The position numbers and the translations under genes are program-made. DNA of 64,000 nucleotides, from positions 1-64,000 of the forward strand of contig JBCCZQ010000002.1 of the NCBI GenBank assembly GCA_039187315.1, given 5' to 3'. Of the stretch, positions 8,302-18,620 are shown one piece after another; within the stretch, counting starts at the first letter, position 1; every line of letters starts with the position of its first letter. Source of the stretch: JANQQZ01 sp039187315. GTDB lineage: Bacteria; Planctomycetota; Phycisphaerae; Phycisphaerales; UBA1924. The notes below the pieces were generated by a model. It had not been told where the DNA came from, made no database searches, and saw nothing but the letters and a program-made list of their open reading frames with translations.

Positions 8302-8849
8302 GCGCCCGCCTCGAGTTCGCGGATCCGTCGCCGGTTTTTCAGCCGCGACATCTGAGTCATCCGATCGAGGATCAGCACCCCATCGAGATGGTCCAGCTCA
8401 TGCTGCACACACCGAGCCAGCAGCCCACCGCAGACAACAGTGAACCGCGCACCGTCCAACCCCAGCGCCGAGAGCCGGACGACCTCCGGCCGGATGACAT
8501 CGCCGCGGATCCCCGGCAGGCTGAGACAGCCCTCATCAAACGGCGAACGCTCGTCCGAGGGATCCTCGATCACGGGGTCGATGCAGACCAGCGGGCCGTC
8601 GGTCACGGTGCGCGGCTCCGACTCGGCCTGCTCGCCCGTCGCCCCCGGCACATCGCAGACAAAAACACGCTTGGAGACCCCAACCTGCGGGGCGGCGAGC
8701 CCGATCCCATCAGCCTCGCGCATGATCTCGAGCATCGAAGCGACAAGTTCCCGGACCGTCTCGTCGACCGTCCCGATGGGCTCGGCACGCTCACGCAGCA
8801 CCCGGTCGGGGTGCAGACGAAGCCACAGGCCTGAAGGATCCACAGCCAT
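8298..8849 (-). CDS. def: Peptide deformylase
   Basis: Fe/Zn enzyme that removes N-formyl groups from new proteins. All three family motifs are visible in the 183-aa product: GIGLAAPQVG (about 48), EGCLSLPG with the metal cysteine (about 108), and QHELDHLDG with the two histidines and catalytic Glu (about 150). First gene of the def-fmt pair; it diverges from the TPR gene across a 108-base gap in which I saw no convincing promoter. Confidence 0.95.
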   Translation of the reverse strand: MAVDPSGLWLRLHPDRVLRERAEPIGTVDETVRELVASMLEIMREADGIGLAAPQVGVSKRVFVCDVPGATGEQAESEPRTVTDGPLVCIDPVIEDPSDERSPFDEGCLSLPGIRGDVIRPEVVRLSALGLDGARFTVVCGGLLARCVQHELDHLDGVLILDRMTQMSRLKNRRRIRELEAGA

Positions 8850-8957
8850 CAGCCGATCGTAGCGCCGCCTCGTACGGGCCTTCGAGCCCTAGACTCCATG
8901 TCGGACCGGTTCGGCGTTGAAGCCGCCCATAGACGCAAACGGCGAGGAACAGCGGGC

Positions 8958-10421
8958 GTGGCACTCTTCGGCAAAGGCAACAAGAAGAACGACGAAGGAG
9001 AAGCTCCCGACGGCTGGCAGCCCGACAAGGCCCGCACCTTCTTCGAGCATGCGCGGGCCACCCAGGACACCGGCAACTACGACTACGCGATGCAGCTCTG
9101 GCTCCGCGGGATGGCCTTCGACGGCACAAGCGTCACAGCGCTCGAGCACTTCACCACCGCGGCCCTGTCCTTTACCGCCGAGAACCCAAAGAAGGGCCCG
9201 AGCAAGGAGACCAAGCAAGCCACCGCCGCCAAGGGCAACGTGGGCAAGTACCTCGACGCCGTCCTCGCCTGGGCCCTCAAGCCCGCCGATGCGCTGCTGG
9301 CCGTACGAGCCGCCGAAGCCGCGACGCTTGCCGAGCTCGGAGAGCCCGCCTATTGGCTCGGTGAGCGTGCACTCCGGGCGATCGCCAACGACCCGAAGCT
9401 CAAGAAGGACGCGCCGGTCAAGCTCCTCAACGCCATGTCTTCGATCGGTGCCCATGACCTGGCCGTCCGCGCTGGCGAGGCCGCGATCAGGCTCGACCCG
9501 TCCGACGGCAAGCTCGCCGCAGAAGTGCGCAACCTATCCGCACAGGCCACGATGTCCAGCGGCGGATTCGAAGAACGCGGCGAGGGCGGGTTCCGCAGGA
9601 ATGTCAAGGATGCCGACAAGCAGGCTCTCCTCGAAGCCGGCGACGCCATCTCCAAGACCGACGAAACCAAGGAAAAGCTCCTGGAGGTCGCCAAGGCCGA
9701 CTACGAATCCCGACCCGACGACATCCCCGCAACCAAGACGCTGATCAAACGCCTGCTCGAACGCGGCAGGCCCGACGACGAAAGGCTCGCCTACAAGCTC
9801 GCCATGAAGGCCTTCGAGCGGCACAGCCAGTTCACCTTTCGCCAGCAGGCCGGCGAGATCCAGCTCCGCGTCGCACGCCGACAGCTCGTGACGATCAGGC
9901 AAAAAGCCGAGGCGGGCGATGCCGACGCAAAAAACAAGCTGCCCAAGGCCGAAGCCAAGTTCCGCGATCTCGAGATCCAGGAGTACAAGGCCCGAGTCGA
10001 CGCCTTCCCGACCGATAGCGGCCCGAAGTACGAGCTCGCAAGGCGCTACTACGAGGCCGAGGACTACAACCTCGCCATACCGCTGCTCCAGAAGAGCCAG
10101 GCCGACAACAAGTACCGTGCCCGCTCGCTGTCCATGCTCGGCGAGAGCTTCGGCAAGATCGGGCTGGTCGATCCTGCGATCGACACGCTCCGCCAAGCGC
10201 TCGCAAGCCACACCGATGACCGCGATGAACTCGGCCTGAAGCTACGCTACGCGCTGATGGATGCGCTCTTCCGCAAAGCCGACTCCGAATCCTCGCTCGA
10301 AGAGGCTCAAGAGGCCGAGCGCATCGCCAGCGGCATCGCGATGCAGCAGTTCGACTACGCCGACATCCAGCAGCGATACACCGACGCCAAGGCCCTCGTG
10401 ACGAGGCTCAAGGCCTCGTGA
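8958..10421 (+). CDS. Tetratricopeptide-repeat protein, soluble
   Basis: A 487-aa helical protein of unknown role with no signal peptide. The N-terminus is Lys-rich (ALFGKGNKKNDEGE), then helical pairs with TPR-like spacing, most clearly GPKYELARRYYEAEDYNLAIPLLQKS (split here: GPKYELARRYY then EAEDYNLAIPLL) and RARSLSMLGESFGKIGLVD in the C-terminal third. GTG 8958 gives the charged N-terminus; the frame is open back to ATG 8898 so up to 20 extra residues are possible. It is followed directly by kdsB with a 4-base overlap, so the two are in one transcript. A scaffolding role is only inferred from the fold. Confidence 0.8.
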   Translation: MALFGKGNKKNDEGEAPDGWQPDKARTFFEHARATQDTGNYDYAMQLWLRGMAFDGTSVTALEHFTTAALSFTAENPKKGPSKETKQATAAKGNVGKYLDAVLAWALKPADALLAVRAAEAATLAELGEPAYWLGERALRAIANDPKLKKDAPVKLLNAMSSIGAHDLAVRAGEAAIRLDPSDGKLAAEVRNLSAQATMSSGGFEERGEGGFRRNVKDADKQALLEAGDAISKTDETKEKLLEVAKADYESRPDDIPATKTLIKRLLERGRPDDERLAYKLAMKAFERHSQFTFRQQAGEIQLRVARRQLVTIRQKAEAGDADAKNKLPKAEAKFRDLEIQEYKARVDAFPTDSGPKYELARRYYEAEDYNLAIPLLQKSQADNKYRARSLSMLGESFGKIGLVDPAIDTLRQALASHTDDRDELGLKLRYALMDALFRKADSESSLEEAQEAERIASGIAMQQFDYADIQQRYTDAKALVTRLKAS

Positions 10422-11197
10422 GCCGCGACGGGCCCAGCCCGGTCGCCATCATCCCGGCTCGGCTGGGTTCGCAACGCTTCCCCCGAAAGGTCCTGGCCGA
10501 CGACACAGGCATGCCGCTGATCGTGCACGTCTGCCACGCCGCCAGACGCCTGGACACGCTCGAACGCGTCCTGGTCGCGACCGACGCACCAGAGGTCGCC
10601 GAAGCGGTCACACTGGCCGGATTCGAGGCGGTCCTGACCGGGGAGCATCCCAACGGCACCAGCCGCATCGCCGAGGTGGTCTGCAGCCTCGATCTGCCCG
10701 ACGACACCCCCGTAGTCAACATCCAGGGCGATGAACCCGAGATCGAGCCCGAGGCCATCCGCGCCGGTATTGAGGCGTTGCTCGCTTCCCAAGCCCCGAT
10801 CGCCACCGTTGCCACCCCATTCGGCCCCCAAGAGGACGCGGCCGACCCGAATCTCGTGAAGGTCGTCCTCGACGCGAGCAGCCGCGCCCTGTTGTTCAGC
10901 CGTGCCCCGATCCCGCACGACCGGGACGGCAACGGAACGCAGCGGCTGCGACATGTGGGCCTGTATACATATCGGGCCTGGTTCCTGAAGCGCGTCGCCG
11001 ACCTCGCGCCCACACCGCTCGAACAGGCCGAGCGTCTCGAACAGCTCCGCTTTCTCGAGCACGGCTACACCATCGCAGTTGCCAGCGTTGCGAGCCCCCG
11101 GCCGGGCATCGACACCCCGGATCAGTACCGAGCATTCGTGGCTCGGTATCGCGCCGCGCGTCCGCAGGCGCCGTCCGAACGTCAGCAAGGAGGCTGA
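10418..11197 (+). CDS. kdsB: 3-deoxy-manno-octulosonate cytidylyltransferase
   Basis: Activates Kdo as CMP-Kdo for lipopolysaccharide core synthesis. The 259-aa protein carries IIPARLGSQRFPRKVL (nucleotide-binding loop), ATDAPEVAEA, NIQGDEPEI with metal Asp, and HVGLYTYRAWFL. GTG 10418 overlaps the TPR gene stop. It points to a Gram-negative style outer membrane, in line with the heptose epimerase and Mla genes elsewhere. The CTP-producing pyrG follows after 4 bases, a logical pairing since KdsB consumes CTP. Confidence 0.93.
   Translation: MSRDGPSPVAIIPARLGSQRFPRKVLADDTGMPLIVHVCHAARRLDTLERVLVATDAPEVAEAVTLAGFEAVLTGEHPNGTSRIAEVVCSLDLPDDTPVVNIQGDEPEIEPEAIRAGIEALLASQAPIATVATPFGPQEDAADPNLVKVVLDASSRALLFSRAPIPHDRDGNGTQRLRHVGLYTYRAWFLKRVADLAPTPLEQAERLEQLRFLEHGYTIAVASVASPRPGIDTPDQYRAFVARYRAARPQAPSERQQGG
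11187..11193 (+). promoter_or_regulatory. Ribosome binding site that sets the pyrG start
   Basis: AAGGAGG lies inside the last codons of kdsB and ends 8 bases before GTG 11202. This near-consensus site is the reason for choosing the GTG over the in-frame ATG at 11217. Confidence 0.75.
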
Positions 11198-11201
11198 GCC
11201 C

Positions 11202-13172
11202 GTGGTAAACTCAACTATGCCCACGACGAGCCGCAGCGACACGCCCGACATCCACGTCGCGGCATCGTCGCCTCCGGCGCGAGCACCGGGCGCATCCCAG
11301 GCCGCGGGCGGTTCACACGGGGGTGCGCAGACGTCGGCCCACAAGCCCGGCGTGTCCCTGGCATCCACCGCCAACGCCAGCGTCGAGACCGAGTTCTACT
11401 CGCCGATGCCCGACGGCTATGTCAAGGGCCGAACCAAGTACGTCGTCGTCATCGGCACGGTCATGTCCGGGCTTGGCAAAGGCATCTTCGCCTCCAGCAT
11501 GGCCAAGGCTCTCAAGGACAAGGGCCTAGCCGTCGCCCCGATCAAGCTCGAGGGCTACCTCAACGTCGATGCCGGCACGCTCAACCCGTACCGCCACGGC
11601 GAGGTCTTCGTCCTCGACGACGGGACCGAGTGCGATATGGACCTGGGCACCTACGAGCGGGTGCTGGACCAGAACATGGCCGGTCGCAACTACATCACCA
11701 GCGGCCAGATCTTCAGCGAGGTGCTCACACGCGAGCGTCGGGGCAGCTACCTGGGCCGCGATGTCCAGATGATCCCCCACGTCACCGGCGAGGTGAAACG
11801 CAAGCTCCGCGAGCTGGCGGTCCGCGGCGGACGAGACGGCGCACCGGCCGATGTGGTCTTCGTCGAGGTCGGCGGCACCGCGGGCGACTACGAGAACGGC
11901 TTCTACATCGAGGCGCTCCGCGAGCTTGCATTCGAGGAAGGCGAGGGCTCGACCTGCTTCGTCGCGCTCACCTATGTGATCGAGCCCAAAGCACTCGGCG
12001 AGCAGAAGTCCAAAGCGGCACAGCTTGGCATCAAACGCCTGATGGAGGCGGGCATCCAGCCGCACATCATCGCCTGCCGCGCCGGCAACCCTGTTGAAGA
12101 CGCCGCCCGCCAGAAGATCGCGATGTTCTCCAACGTGCCGCTGAACCGTGTCTTCAGCATGCACGACCGACCGAGCATCTACACCATCCCCGACGAGCTG
12201 CGTGCCGAAGGCCTCGACCGAGAGATCCTCTCCATCCTTGGCCTCCACGACCGCGTGGACGCACAGCACGAAGACGCCGCCCGGGATCGATGGCGCCGCT
12301 TTATTGTTGGGCTCACATCGACGATCCGTCACGACATCCGCATCGGCATCCTCGGCAAGTACACCGAACTCCGCGACGCCTACGCCTCCATCGACAAGTC
12401 ACTCGAGCACTGTTCCGCCCACCAGCCGGCACGGATCGAGCAGTGCTGGCTCGACACCCCCGAGATCCGAGGCCCCCAAGACGCCAAACGGCTCCTCCAG
12501 GATCTTGACGGCGTGATCGTCCCCGGCGGCTTCGGGATCCGGGGCGTCCAGGGCAAGATCGATGCGGTCCGCTACTGCCGGGAGCACCGTGTGCCCTACC
12601 TGGGCATCTGCCTTGGTTTCCAGGTCGCGGTCATCGAGTTCGCCCGCAACGTCATGGGCCTGGCCGATGCGACCAGCACCGAGTTTGCCCAGGACGGTGC
12701 CTTCGTTATCAGCGAACTGCCAGAGCAGAAGAAGATCGAGGGGCTCGGCGGTTCGATGCGCCTCGGAGCCCAAGACGTCATGCTCACGCCGGGTACGCTT
12801 GCGAGCCAGCTGTTCAGCGGCGAGAGCGTCCGCGAGCGGTTCCGCCACCGCTACGAGGTCGAGCCTGATCGGATCGAGGCGATCGCCGATGCCGGCCTGG
12901 TCTTCAGCGGACGCCACCCCTCGCACCCGATCATGCAGGTGCTCGAGCTTCCCTCGGCACGTCCCGAGGGCGACACCCGGCCCTCGCACCCGTTCTTCCT
13001 GGCGGCCCAGTACCACCCCGAGCTGACCAGCCGACCTCTGACGCCACAGCCAGCGTTCATGGGGCTGGTCGCGGCAGCACTCGCGCACCGTCACGGTCAG
13101 GACGCTGTGCGTGACCCCGCCCGGTGGCTGCTGCGCAGCGCCAGCGAGCCAGTGAGCGAGCCGCTCGCCTGA
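11202..13172 (+). CDS. pyrG: CTP synthase, divergent, with N-terminal extension
   Basis: Amidates UTP to CTP using glutamine and ATP. The 656-aa product has an unusual Ala/Ser/Thr-rich leader of about 70 residues, then the synthetase domain (VVVIGTVMSGLGKGI replacing the usual GGVVSSLGKG; NVDAGTLNPYRHGEVFV; LDLGTYER-like MDLGTYERVL; EVGGTAGDYE), and a C-terminal GATase with IVPGGFGIRGVQGK, nucleophile Cys in YLGICLGFQ and QYHPELTSRP. The leader is longer than typical PyrG (about 535-550 aa in total). Start chosen from the strong Shine-Dalgarno. Three bases of intergenic space plus context suggest cotranscription with kdsB. Confidence 0.93.
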   Translation: MVNSTMPTTSRSDTPDIHVAASSPPARAPGASQAAGGSHGGAQTSAHKPGVSLASTANASVETEFYSPMPDGYVKGRTKYVVVIGTVMSGLGKGIFASSMAKALKDKGLAVAPIKLEGYLNVDAGTLNPYRHGEVFVLDDGTECDMDLGTYERVLDQNMAGRNYITSGQIFSEVLTRERRGSYLGRDVQMIPHVTGEVKRKLRELAVRGGRDGAPADVVFVEVGGTAGDYENGFYIEALRELAFEEGEGSTCFVALTYVIEPKALGEQKSKAAQLGIKRLMEAGIQPHIIACRAGNPVEDAARQKIAMFSNVPLNRVFSMHDRPSIYTIPDELRAEGLDREILSILGLHDRVDAQHEDAARDRWRRFIVGLTSTIRHDIRIGILGKYTELRDAYASIDKSLEHCSAHQPARIEQCWLDTPEIRGPQDAKRLLQDLDGVIVPGGFGIRGVQGKIDAVRYCREHRVPYLGICLGFQVAVIEFARNVMGLADATSTEFAQDGAFVISELPEQKKIEGLGGSMRLGAQDVMLTPGTLASQLFSGESVRERFRHRYEVEPDRIEAIADAGLVFSGRHPSHPIMQVLELPSARPEGDTRPSHPFFLAAQYHPELTSRPLTPQPAFMGLVAAALAHRHGQDAVRDPARWLLRSASEPVSEPLA

Positions 13173-13179
13173 AGTTCGC

Positions 13180-13782
13180 CTATTTCGCCGTCCTCTCAAG
13201 GCGAAGCTGACGAGCTGCGTCCAGCAGGATCAGCGCCGATAGCCCGTCAGGCCTGCCCGCGCCCTGCACCACACAGTTGTGGAGCAGCGTCTCGGCATAC
13301 ATGGTCGCTTCCACCAGCCCATCCGTGACCCCAAGCGACGCGAAGACATGTACCGCCCAGGGTAGGTTGGTCGCGTTGTCGGGCTGGATCTCCCCGAGGA
13401 GCCACCGAGCCGCGTCGATGACTCGCGGCTTCCAGCTCTCAAGCGACCAGCCAGCGTGCACCGAGGTCAGCTCAGACTCGGTCCAGACCTCGATCACATC
13501 CTCCGGGCTACGCGGTGTCATCGGGCCAGGTCCGCCGCGCGGCCCATCGGGCTCGATCGCCAGCCCGGCCGAGGCCGAAAGCAGCAACTCGTCCAGCGAC
13601 TTCGGAGCCGGCACAGCGCTCGGCCGAGCACCCGTGAGCGCTGAGGCGAGCAGCGCGGCGGTCCCAGCCCTGCCCTGCCCCCTGGCGAGCTGCCAGATGT
13701 GCTCCGGCGTCGGATCGGGCAGTGTGACCAGTGCCGTTTGGTAGAGCCGATCTGCCCAGCTTTCCAGATCATGCGAAGCCAT
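13180..13782 (-). CDS. Unknown 200-aa protein
   Basis: I do not recognise this protein. It is likely real: it fills the space between convergent pyrG and the next gene, uses codons like its neighbours, and has an ordinary composition with no signal peptide or membrane segment. It starts MASHDLESWADRL, has a Pro/Gly-rich middle (EPDGPRGGPGPMTPRSPED, about 78-97) and a helical C-terminus rich in Ala/Leu (SALILLDAARQLRLE). It ends 7 bases from the pyrG stop on the opposite strand. Confidence 0.65.
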   Translation of the reverse strand: MASHDLESWADRLYQTALVTLPDPTPEHIWQLARGQGRAGTAALLASALTGARPSAVPAPKSLDELLLSASAGLAIEPDGPRGGPGPMTPRSPEDVIEVWTESELTSVHAGWSLESWKPRVIDAARWLLGEIQPDNATNLPWAVHVFASLGVTDGLVEATMYAETLLHNCVVQGAGRPDGLSALILLDAARQLRLERTAK

Positions 13783-13963
13783 CCGCTCAGCCTAGATCCA
13801 CCCACACCGGTCCGCCGGGATGGCTGAGCTCTGACAAGCTGGGTGAACCCCATCGGTCGAGACAGCCTTCGAGCCGATCTCACAAGACGATCGCTGAATA
13901 TCCCCAGATCAGGTGTCGATGCCCCACATCGGGGCCGAACATGATCGGCCCAGAGGTCGTTCG

Positions 13964-14320
13964 ATGGCTGCTCTGATGACCAACACGCAAAGCACGCTGA
14001 GAACATTCTCAGCCCCGGTCGACATCTGCGATCTGGACGAGCGTGGTCGCCCCGGCCCGCCGTGGTGCGTCCGGGCACAGGCGATCAGCCGCTCGATCCT
14101 TGAGGTCCGATCCAGGCGGATGTGCTACGTCAACGCAACAGTCGGCATGGCGATCCACCTGATCGACGACGAACCCATGCTACTGCTGGGCAGGATCGCC
14201 TCTTGCGTCTACGACAGCGACGGGCAGTACGCCATCCGCATCGCCCTGACCGATCGCCCAGCAGACACGGCCGTCCGCGATGCGCTAACGCAGTGGTTCC
14301 TCGACGCCCGCGATGCTTGA
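13964..14320 (+). CDS. Small PilZ-like protein
   Basis: A 118-aa cytoplasmic protein. The segment ILEVRSRRMCYVNATVGMAI followed by HLIDDEPMLLLGRIASCVYDS resembles a PilZ-like beta-barrel core, seen in planctomycetes, but the RxxxR and (D/N)xSxxG cyclic-di-GMP motifs are not evident, so nucleotide binding cannot be claimed. ATG 13964 has AGAGG seven bases upstream; an ATG at 13976 is the alternative. It precedes panC by 30 bases on the same strand. Confidence 0.6.
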   Translation: MAALMTNTQSTLRTFSAPVDICDLDERGRPGPPWCVRAQAISRSILEVRSRRMCYVNATVGMAIHLIDDEPMLLLGRIASCVYDSDGQYAIRIALTDRPADTAVRDALTQWFLDARDA

Positions 14321-14350
14321 CGGCGCCCGTCCCTCGCGCCATCCTCCGTC

Positions 14351-15205
14351 ATGCGATCCGACATGCGGGTGGTGATCGATCCGGCAGAGCTGCCTGCCGC
14401 TCTCGATGGGCCGTGCGTGCTCGTGCCCACGATGGGCGCGTTGCACGTCGGACACGCGGCACTCCTGCGTCACGCCGGGCAGATGGCCGAGCAAAGGGGT
14501 CACCGGCTCGCCGCCTCGATCTTCGTCAACCCCACCCAGTTCAACGACCCGGCCGACCTCAAGGACTATCCCAGGCCGCTGGATGACGATCTGGCACTGC
14601 TACGCGATGCAGGGGTCGATGTCGTACTCACGCCCGACGTTGCCGCGATCTATCCGCCAGGTGACCCCGCTGCGGCGCCGAGCGTTCGGCTGCCAGCGGT
14701 CGCGACCGAGCCCGGCCTAGAAGACCGCTACCGGCCCGGGCATTTCGGGGGTGTCTGCAGGGTTGTCAGCCGGCTGTTTGATCTGTTCGAGCCCAGCGTG
14801 GCCGTGTTCGGCGAGAAGGACTGGCAGCAGTACCGTGTGATCGATGCGATGTGCCGCCAGCAATCGCGAGCCATCGAGGTCGTGGTCTCGCCGACCTGCC
14901 GCGACGAGCGGGGCGTAGCGATGTCGAGCCGGAACGTGCACCTGTCGCCTGGGGCACGACAGCAGCTGCCGGGCCTGATCCGGTCATTGCGCAGGGCCCA
15001 GGCGGAGCTGGACCCAAACGGCATCGAGCCCCGGCTCCGCGAGCGCCTTTCCGAAGCCGGTTTCGGCGTCGAGTACGCGGTGCTGCGCGATGCCGACACG
15101 CTCACACGCCGCCCGAATGCACCCGATGAATTCCCGTCCAGGATTCTCGTCACGGCGACGCTCGAGGGCGTCCGGCTGCTCGACAACGTCCCCTGGCCCG
15201 CGTAG
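14351..15205 (+). CDS. panC: Pantothenate synthetase
   Basis: Condenses pantoate with beta-alanine using ATP, giving vitamin B5 for CoA. The 284-aa product has the ATP-binding VPTMGALHVGHAALL (HIGH-type motif), SIFVNPTQFN, VFGEKDWQQ and SSRNVHLSP (KMSKS-like region). All expected substrate-binding motifs are present and length is normal. Start ATG 14351; ATG 14363 is possible. panB and panD are not nearby. Confidence 0.95.
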   Translation: MRSDMRVVIDPAELPAALDGPCVLVPTMGALHVGHAALLRHAGQMAEQRGHRLAASIFVNPTQFNDPADLKDYPRPLDDDLALLRDAGVDVVLTPDVAAIYPPGDPAAAPSVRLPAVATEPGLEDRYRPGHFGGVCRVVSRLFDLFEPSVAVFGEKDWQQYRVIDAMCRQQSRAIEVVVSPTCRDERGVAMSSRNVHLSPGARQQLPGLIRSLRRAQAELDPNGIEPRLRERLSEAGFGVEYAVLRDADTLTRRPNAPDEFPSRILVTATLEGVRLLDNVPWPA

Positions 15206-15259
15206 GTTCAAAGGACTGCACGGCCCGCTGTCCGCGGGCACCCGCCGGAGCCCTACGCC

Positions 15260-16399
15260 ATGAAGCAGACCCCGCTGCACAAGTTCCACGCCGAGCACGG
15301 CGGCCGATTGGTCGACTTCGCGGGCTGGGAGATGCCCATGAGCTACACGGGCATCATCGAAGAACACGAGCAGGTCCGCCGGTCCGGAGGCATCTTCGAT
15401 GTCTCGCATATGGGCCGTCTGAGCATCGCCGGCCGCCATGCCCGGAGGCTGCTCGACCTCGCCTGCTCGCGCAGCATCAGGTCGATGCAAACCGGGCAGT
15501 GCCGGTATGCGCTCGTGCTCAACGAGACGGGAGGCGTCAAGGACGATGTGATCGTCTACCGGCTAGACGACGACGACTTCCTGATGGTTGTCAACGCAGC
15601 GAACCGCACGAAGATTGTTGAGCATCTCCAGAGCCTTATCGCCGTACGCGATCTGAACGTCAAGTTCAACGACCAGACCGAATCCACAGCGATGGTGGCG
15701 ATCCAGGGGCCACAGGTCATGGACCTGATCTCGGGCGTTTCCAAGGAGATCCCGGGCTTGAAGCGGTACCGCTTCGCCGTCAAGAACCTGCTGGTACTCA
15801 AGCTGATCGTCAGCCGCACAGGCTACACGGGCGAAGACGGCGTAGAGGTCATCCTGCCCGCCGGCGCGACGGGTATGGCGCTCAAGCTGCTGATGAAAGA
15901 CGTCGATCCGTCCGCGGCCGACGCCGTGCTCCGGCCCGCGGGGCTCGGGGCGCGCGACTCGCTGCGGCTCGAAGCCGGCATGCCGCTCTACGGGCACGAG
16001 CTCGGGGAGGACATCAACGCTCTTGCCTGCGGCGTCGATTTCGCCATCAACCTCGACAAAGAGCCCGAGGATGGCGCCGAAGAGGCGTTCATCGGACAGA
16101 AGGCGCTGCTGGCGACACGCGATGCCGGGGGCCCCGACCGGCGGCTCATCGGCCTGGTCATCGACAGCCCGCGGACAGCACGCCAGGGCATGAAGATCAT
16201 GGCGAGCGGCAGCGAATGCGGCGTCGTGACGAGCGGCTGCAAGAGCCCGACGCTTGGTCAGTCCATCGCTATGGCCCTGATCGATGCGGCACAGACCGAG
16301 ATCGGAACCGCCCTGACCATCGAGACCGGCAAGGCGACGCTGGAGGCCGAGGTCGTGCAGCTGCCGTTCTACAAGGCGCCCAAACCCGCAGCGACCTGA
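15260..16399 (+). CDS. gcvT: Aminomethyltransferase (glycine cleavage T-protein)
   Basis: Transfers the one-carbon unit from the aminomethyl-lipoyl H-protein to tetrahydrofolate. The 379-aa protein starts TPLHKFHAEHGGRLVDFAGWEMP, has the family stretches GIFDVSHMGRL, GYTGEDGVEVILPA and GARDSLRLEAGMPLYGHE, and a C-terminal beta barrel. GGAG nine bases upstream supports ATG 15260. The other glycine cleavage genes are not in the window, and I saw no glycine riboswitch in the 54-base leader. Confidence 0.95.
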   Translation: MKQTPLHKFHAEHGGRLVDFAGWEMPMSYTGIIEEHEQVRRSGGIFDVSHMGRLSIAGRHARRLLDLACSRSIRSMQTGQCRYALVLNETGGVKDDVIVYRLDDDDFLMVVNAANRTKIVEHLQSLIAVRDLNVKFNDQTESTAMVAIQGPQVMDLISGVSKEIPGLKRYRFAVKNLLVLKLIVSRTGYTGEDGVEVILPAGATGMALKLLMKDVDPSAADAVLRPAGLGARDSLRLEAGMPLYGHELGEDINALACGVDFAINLDKEPEDGAEEAFIGQKALLATRDAGGPDRRLIGLVIDSPRTARQGMKIMASGSECGVVTSGCKSPTLGQSIAMALIDAAQTEIGTALTIETGKATLEAEVVQLPFYKAPKPAAT

Positions 16400-16442
16400 A
16401 ACCGACCGCAGCCGGATCCGACCGCGATCGACGAGAACCTGA

Positions 16443-17141
16443 TCAGAGATTGATCTCGATCCAACCCGTCTCGCAGTGACGAACGATCGTGCCCGTCACG
16501 GCATAGAGCACCTGCTCGGCAATGTTGGTCGCGTGATCAGCCATGTGCTCGCACGCGCTGGCGAGCTCGTGCAGGACGAAGCCTGTCTGGACGGTCATCG
16601 TCCCAGCCGCGATGGCTTTCTCCGCAGCATCACGCACCGCCTGCTTGAAGCCCAGGATCGTGTCCTCGCTCCGCAGCACCTGTTTGGCTAGATCCGCATC
16701 GCGGTCGTCAAGGCACGTCTGAGCATCTCGCACCACGCCCAGCACACTGTTGGCGAGCACGCGAAGCGTGTTGGGCAGCTCGGCGCCCTCGCGCCGGACA
16801 ACCTGCTCGGCGATGGTGACAGCGCAGTCGGCGATCCGCTCCAGCTCGTTATTGGCTTTGGCCGCGACGAGCACCTCCCGGAGCTGCGCCGGCGCCAGCT
16901 CGCGCTGCTCGCGGGATGCGTCGCACAGCAGCTCGACGCACGCGTTCTCGAGCTCGACATCGGCGCGGTCGATCGGATCGTCGAGATCGATCGCGGTCTT
17001 CGCCGCGTCAACATCGTCGGCGAAGAAAGCATCGAACCCGGCCTCGCAGATGACAAGGACCCTGGTGCCCTGGGCCGAGAGTTCCGCGCGGATCGCCTCA
17101 AGCTTGCCCGCGAAGCCGTCCTGTGCCTGGCTGGCGTTCAT
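16443..17141 (-). CDS. phoU: PhoU-family phosphate signalling protein
   Basis: Helical-bundle protein that normally represses the phosphate (Pst/PhoR) system and controls phosphate uptake. The 232 residues form two PhoU repeats with the metal-site patterns DPIDRADVELEN, NNELERIADCA and ACEHMADHATNIAEQV (E-x3-D type). No pst or phoBR gene is adjacent, so its partner is unknown. Convergent with gcvT, divergent from eno. Confidence 0.88.
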   Translation of the reverse strand: MNASQAQDGFAGKLEAIRAELSAQGTRVLVICEAGFDAFFADDVDAAKTAIDLDDPIDRADVELENACVELLCDASREQRELAPAQLREVLVAAKANNELERIADCAVTIAEQVVRREGAELPNTLRVLANSVLGVVRDAQTCLDDRDADLAKQVLRSEDTILGFKQAVRDAAEKAIAAGTMTVQTGFVLHELASACEHMADHATNIAEQVLYAVTGTIVRHCETGWIEINL

Positions 17142-17315
17142 GCCGACCTCCGAACCTCGATGCGTGAGCGTAGACGCCGGCTGCTCGCGTTGCGTGGCGT
17201 CGCCCCCGACTCCGCCGAGCAGGCTCCGACTAGTATCGTCTCGACAAACCCGTCCCGGTCCCGAAACCTTCCGGATTTCGACATCCCGCCCGTCCTACTC
17301 CCAAGGAGCCACGCC

Positions 17316-18611
<1,296 letters not shown>

Positions 18612-18620
18612 GCCGATCGT

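Noticed and set aside
15206..15259. Glycine riboswitch upstream of gcvT
   Set aside because: Only 54 bases available and no tandem aptamer-like pattern was visible.
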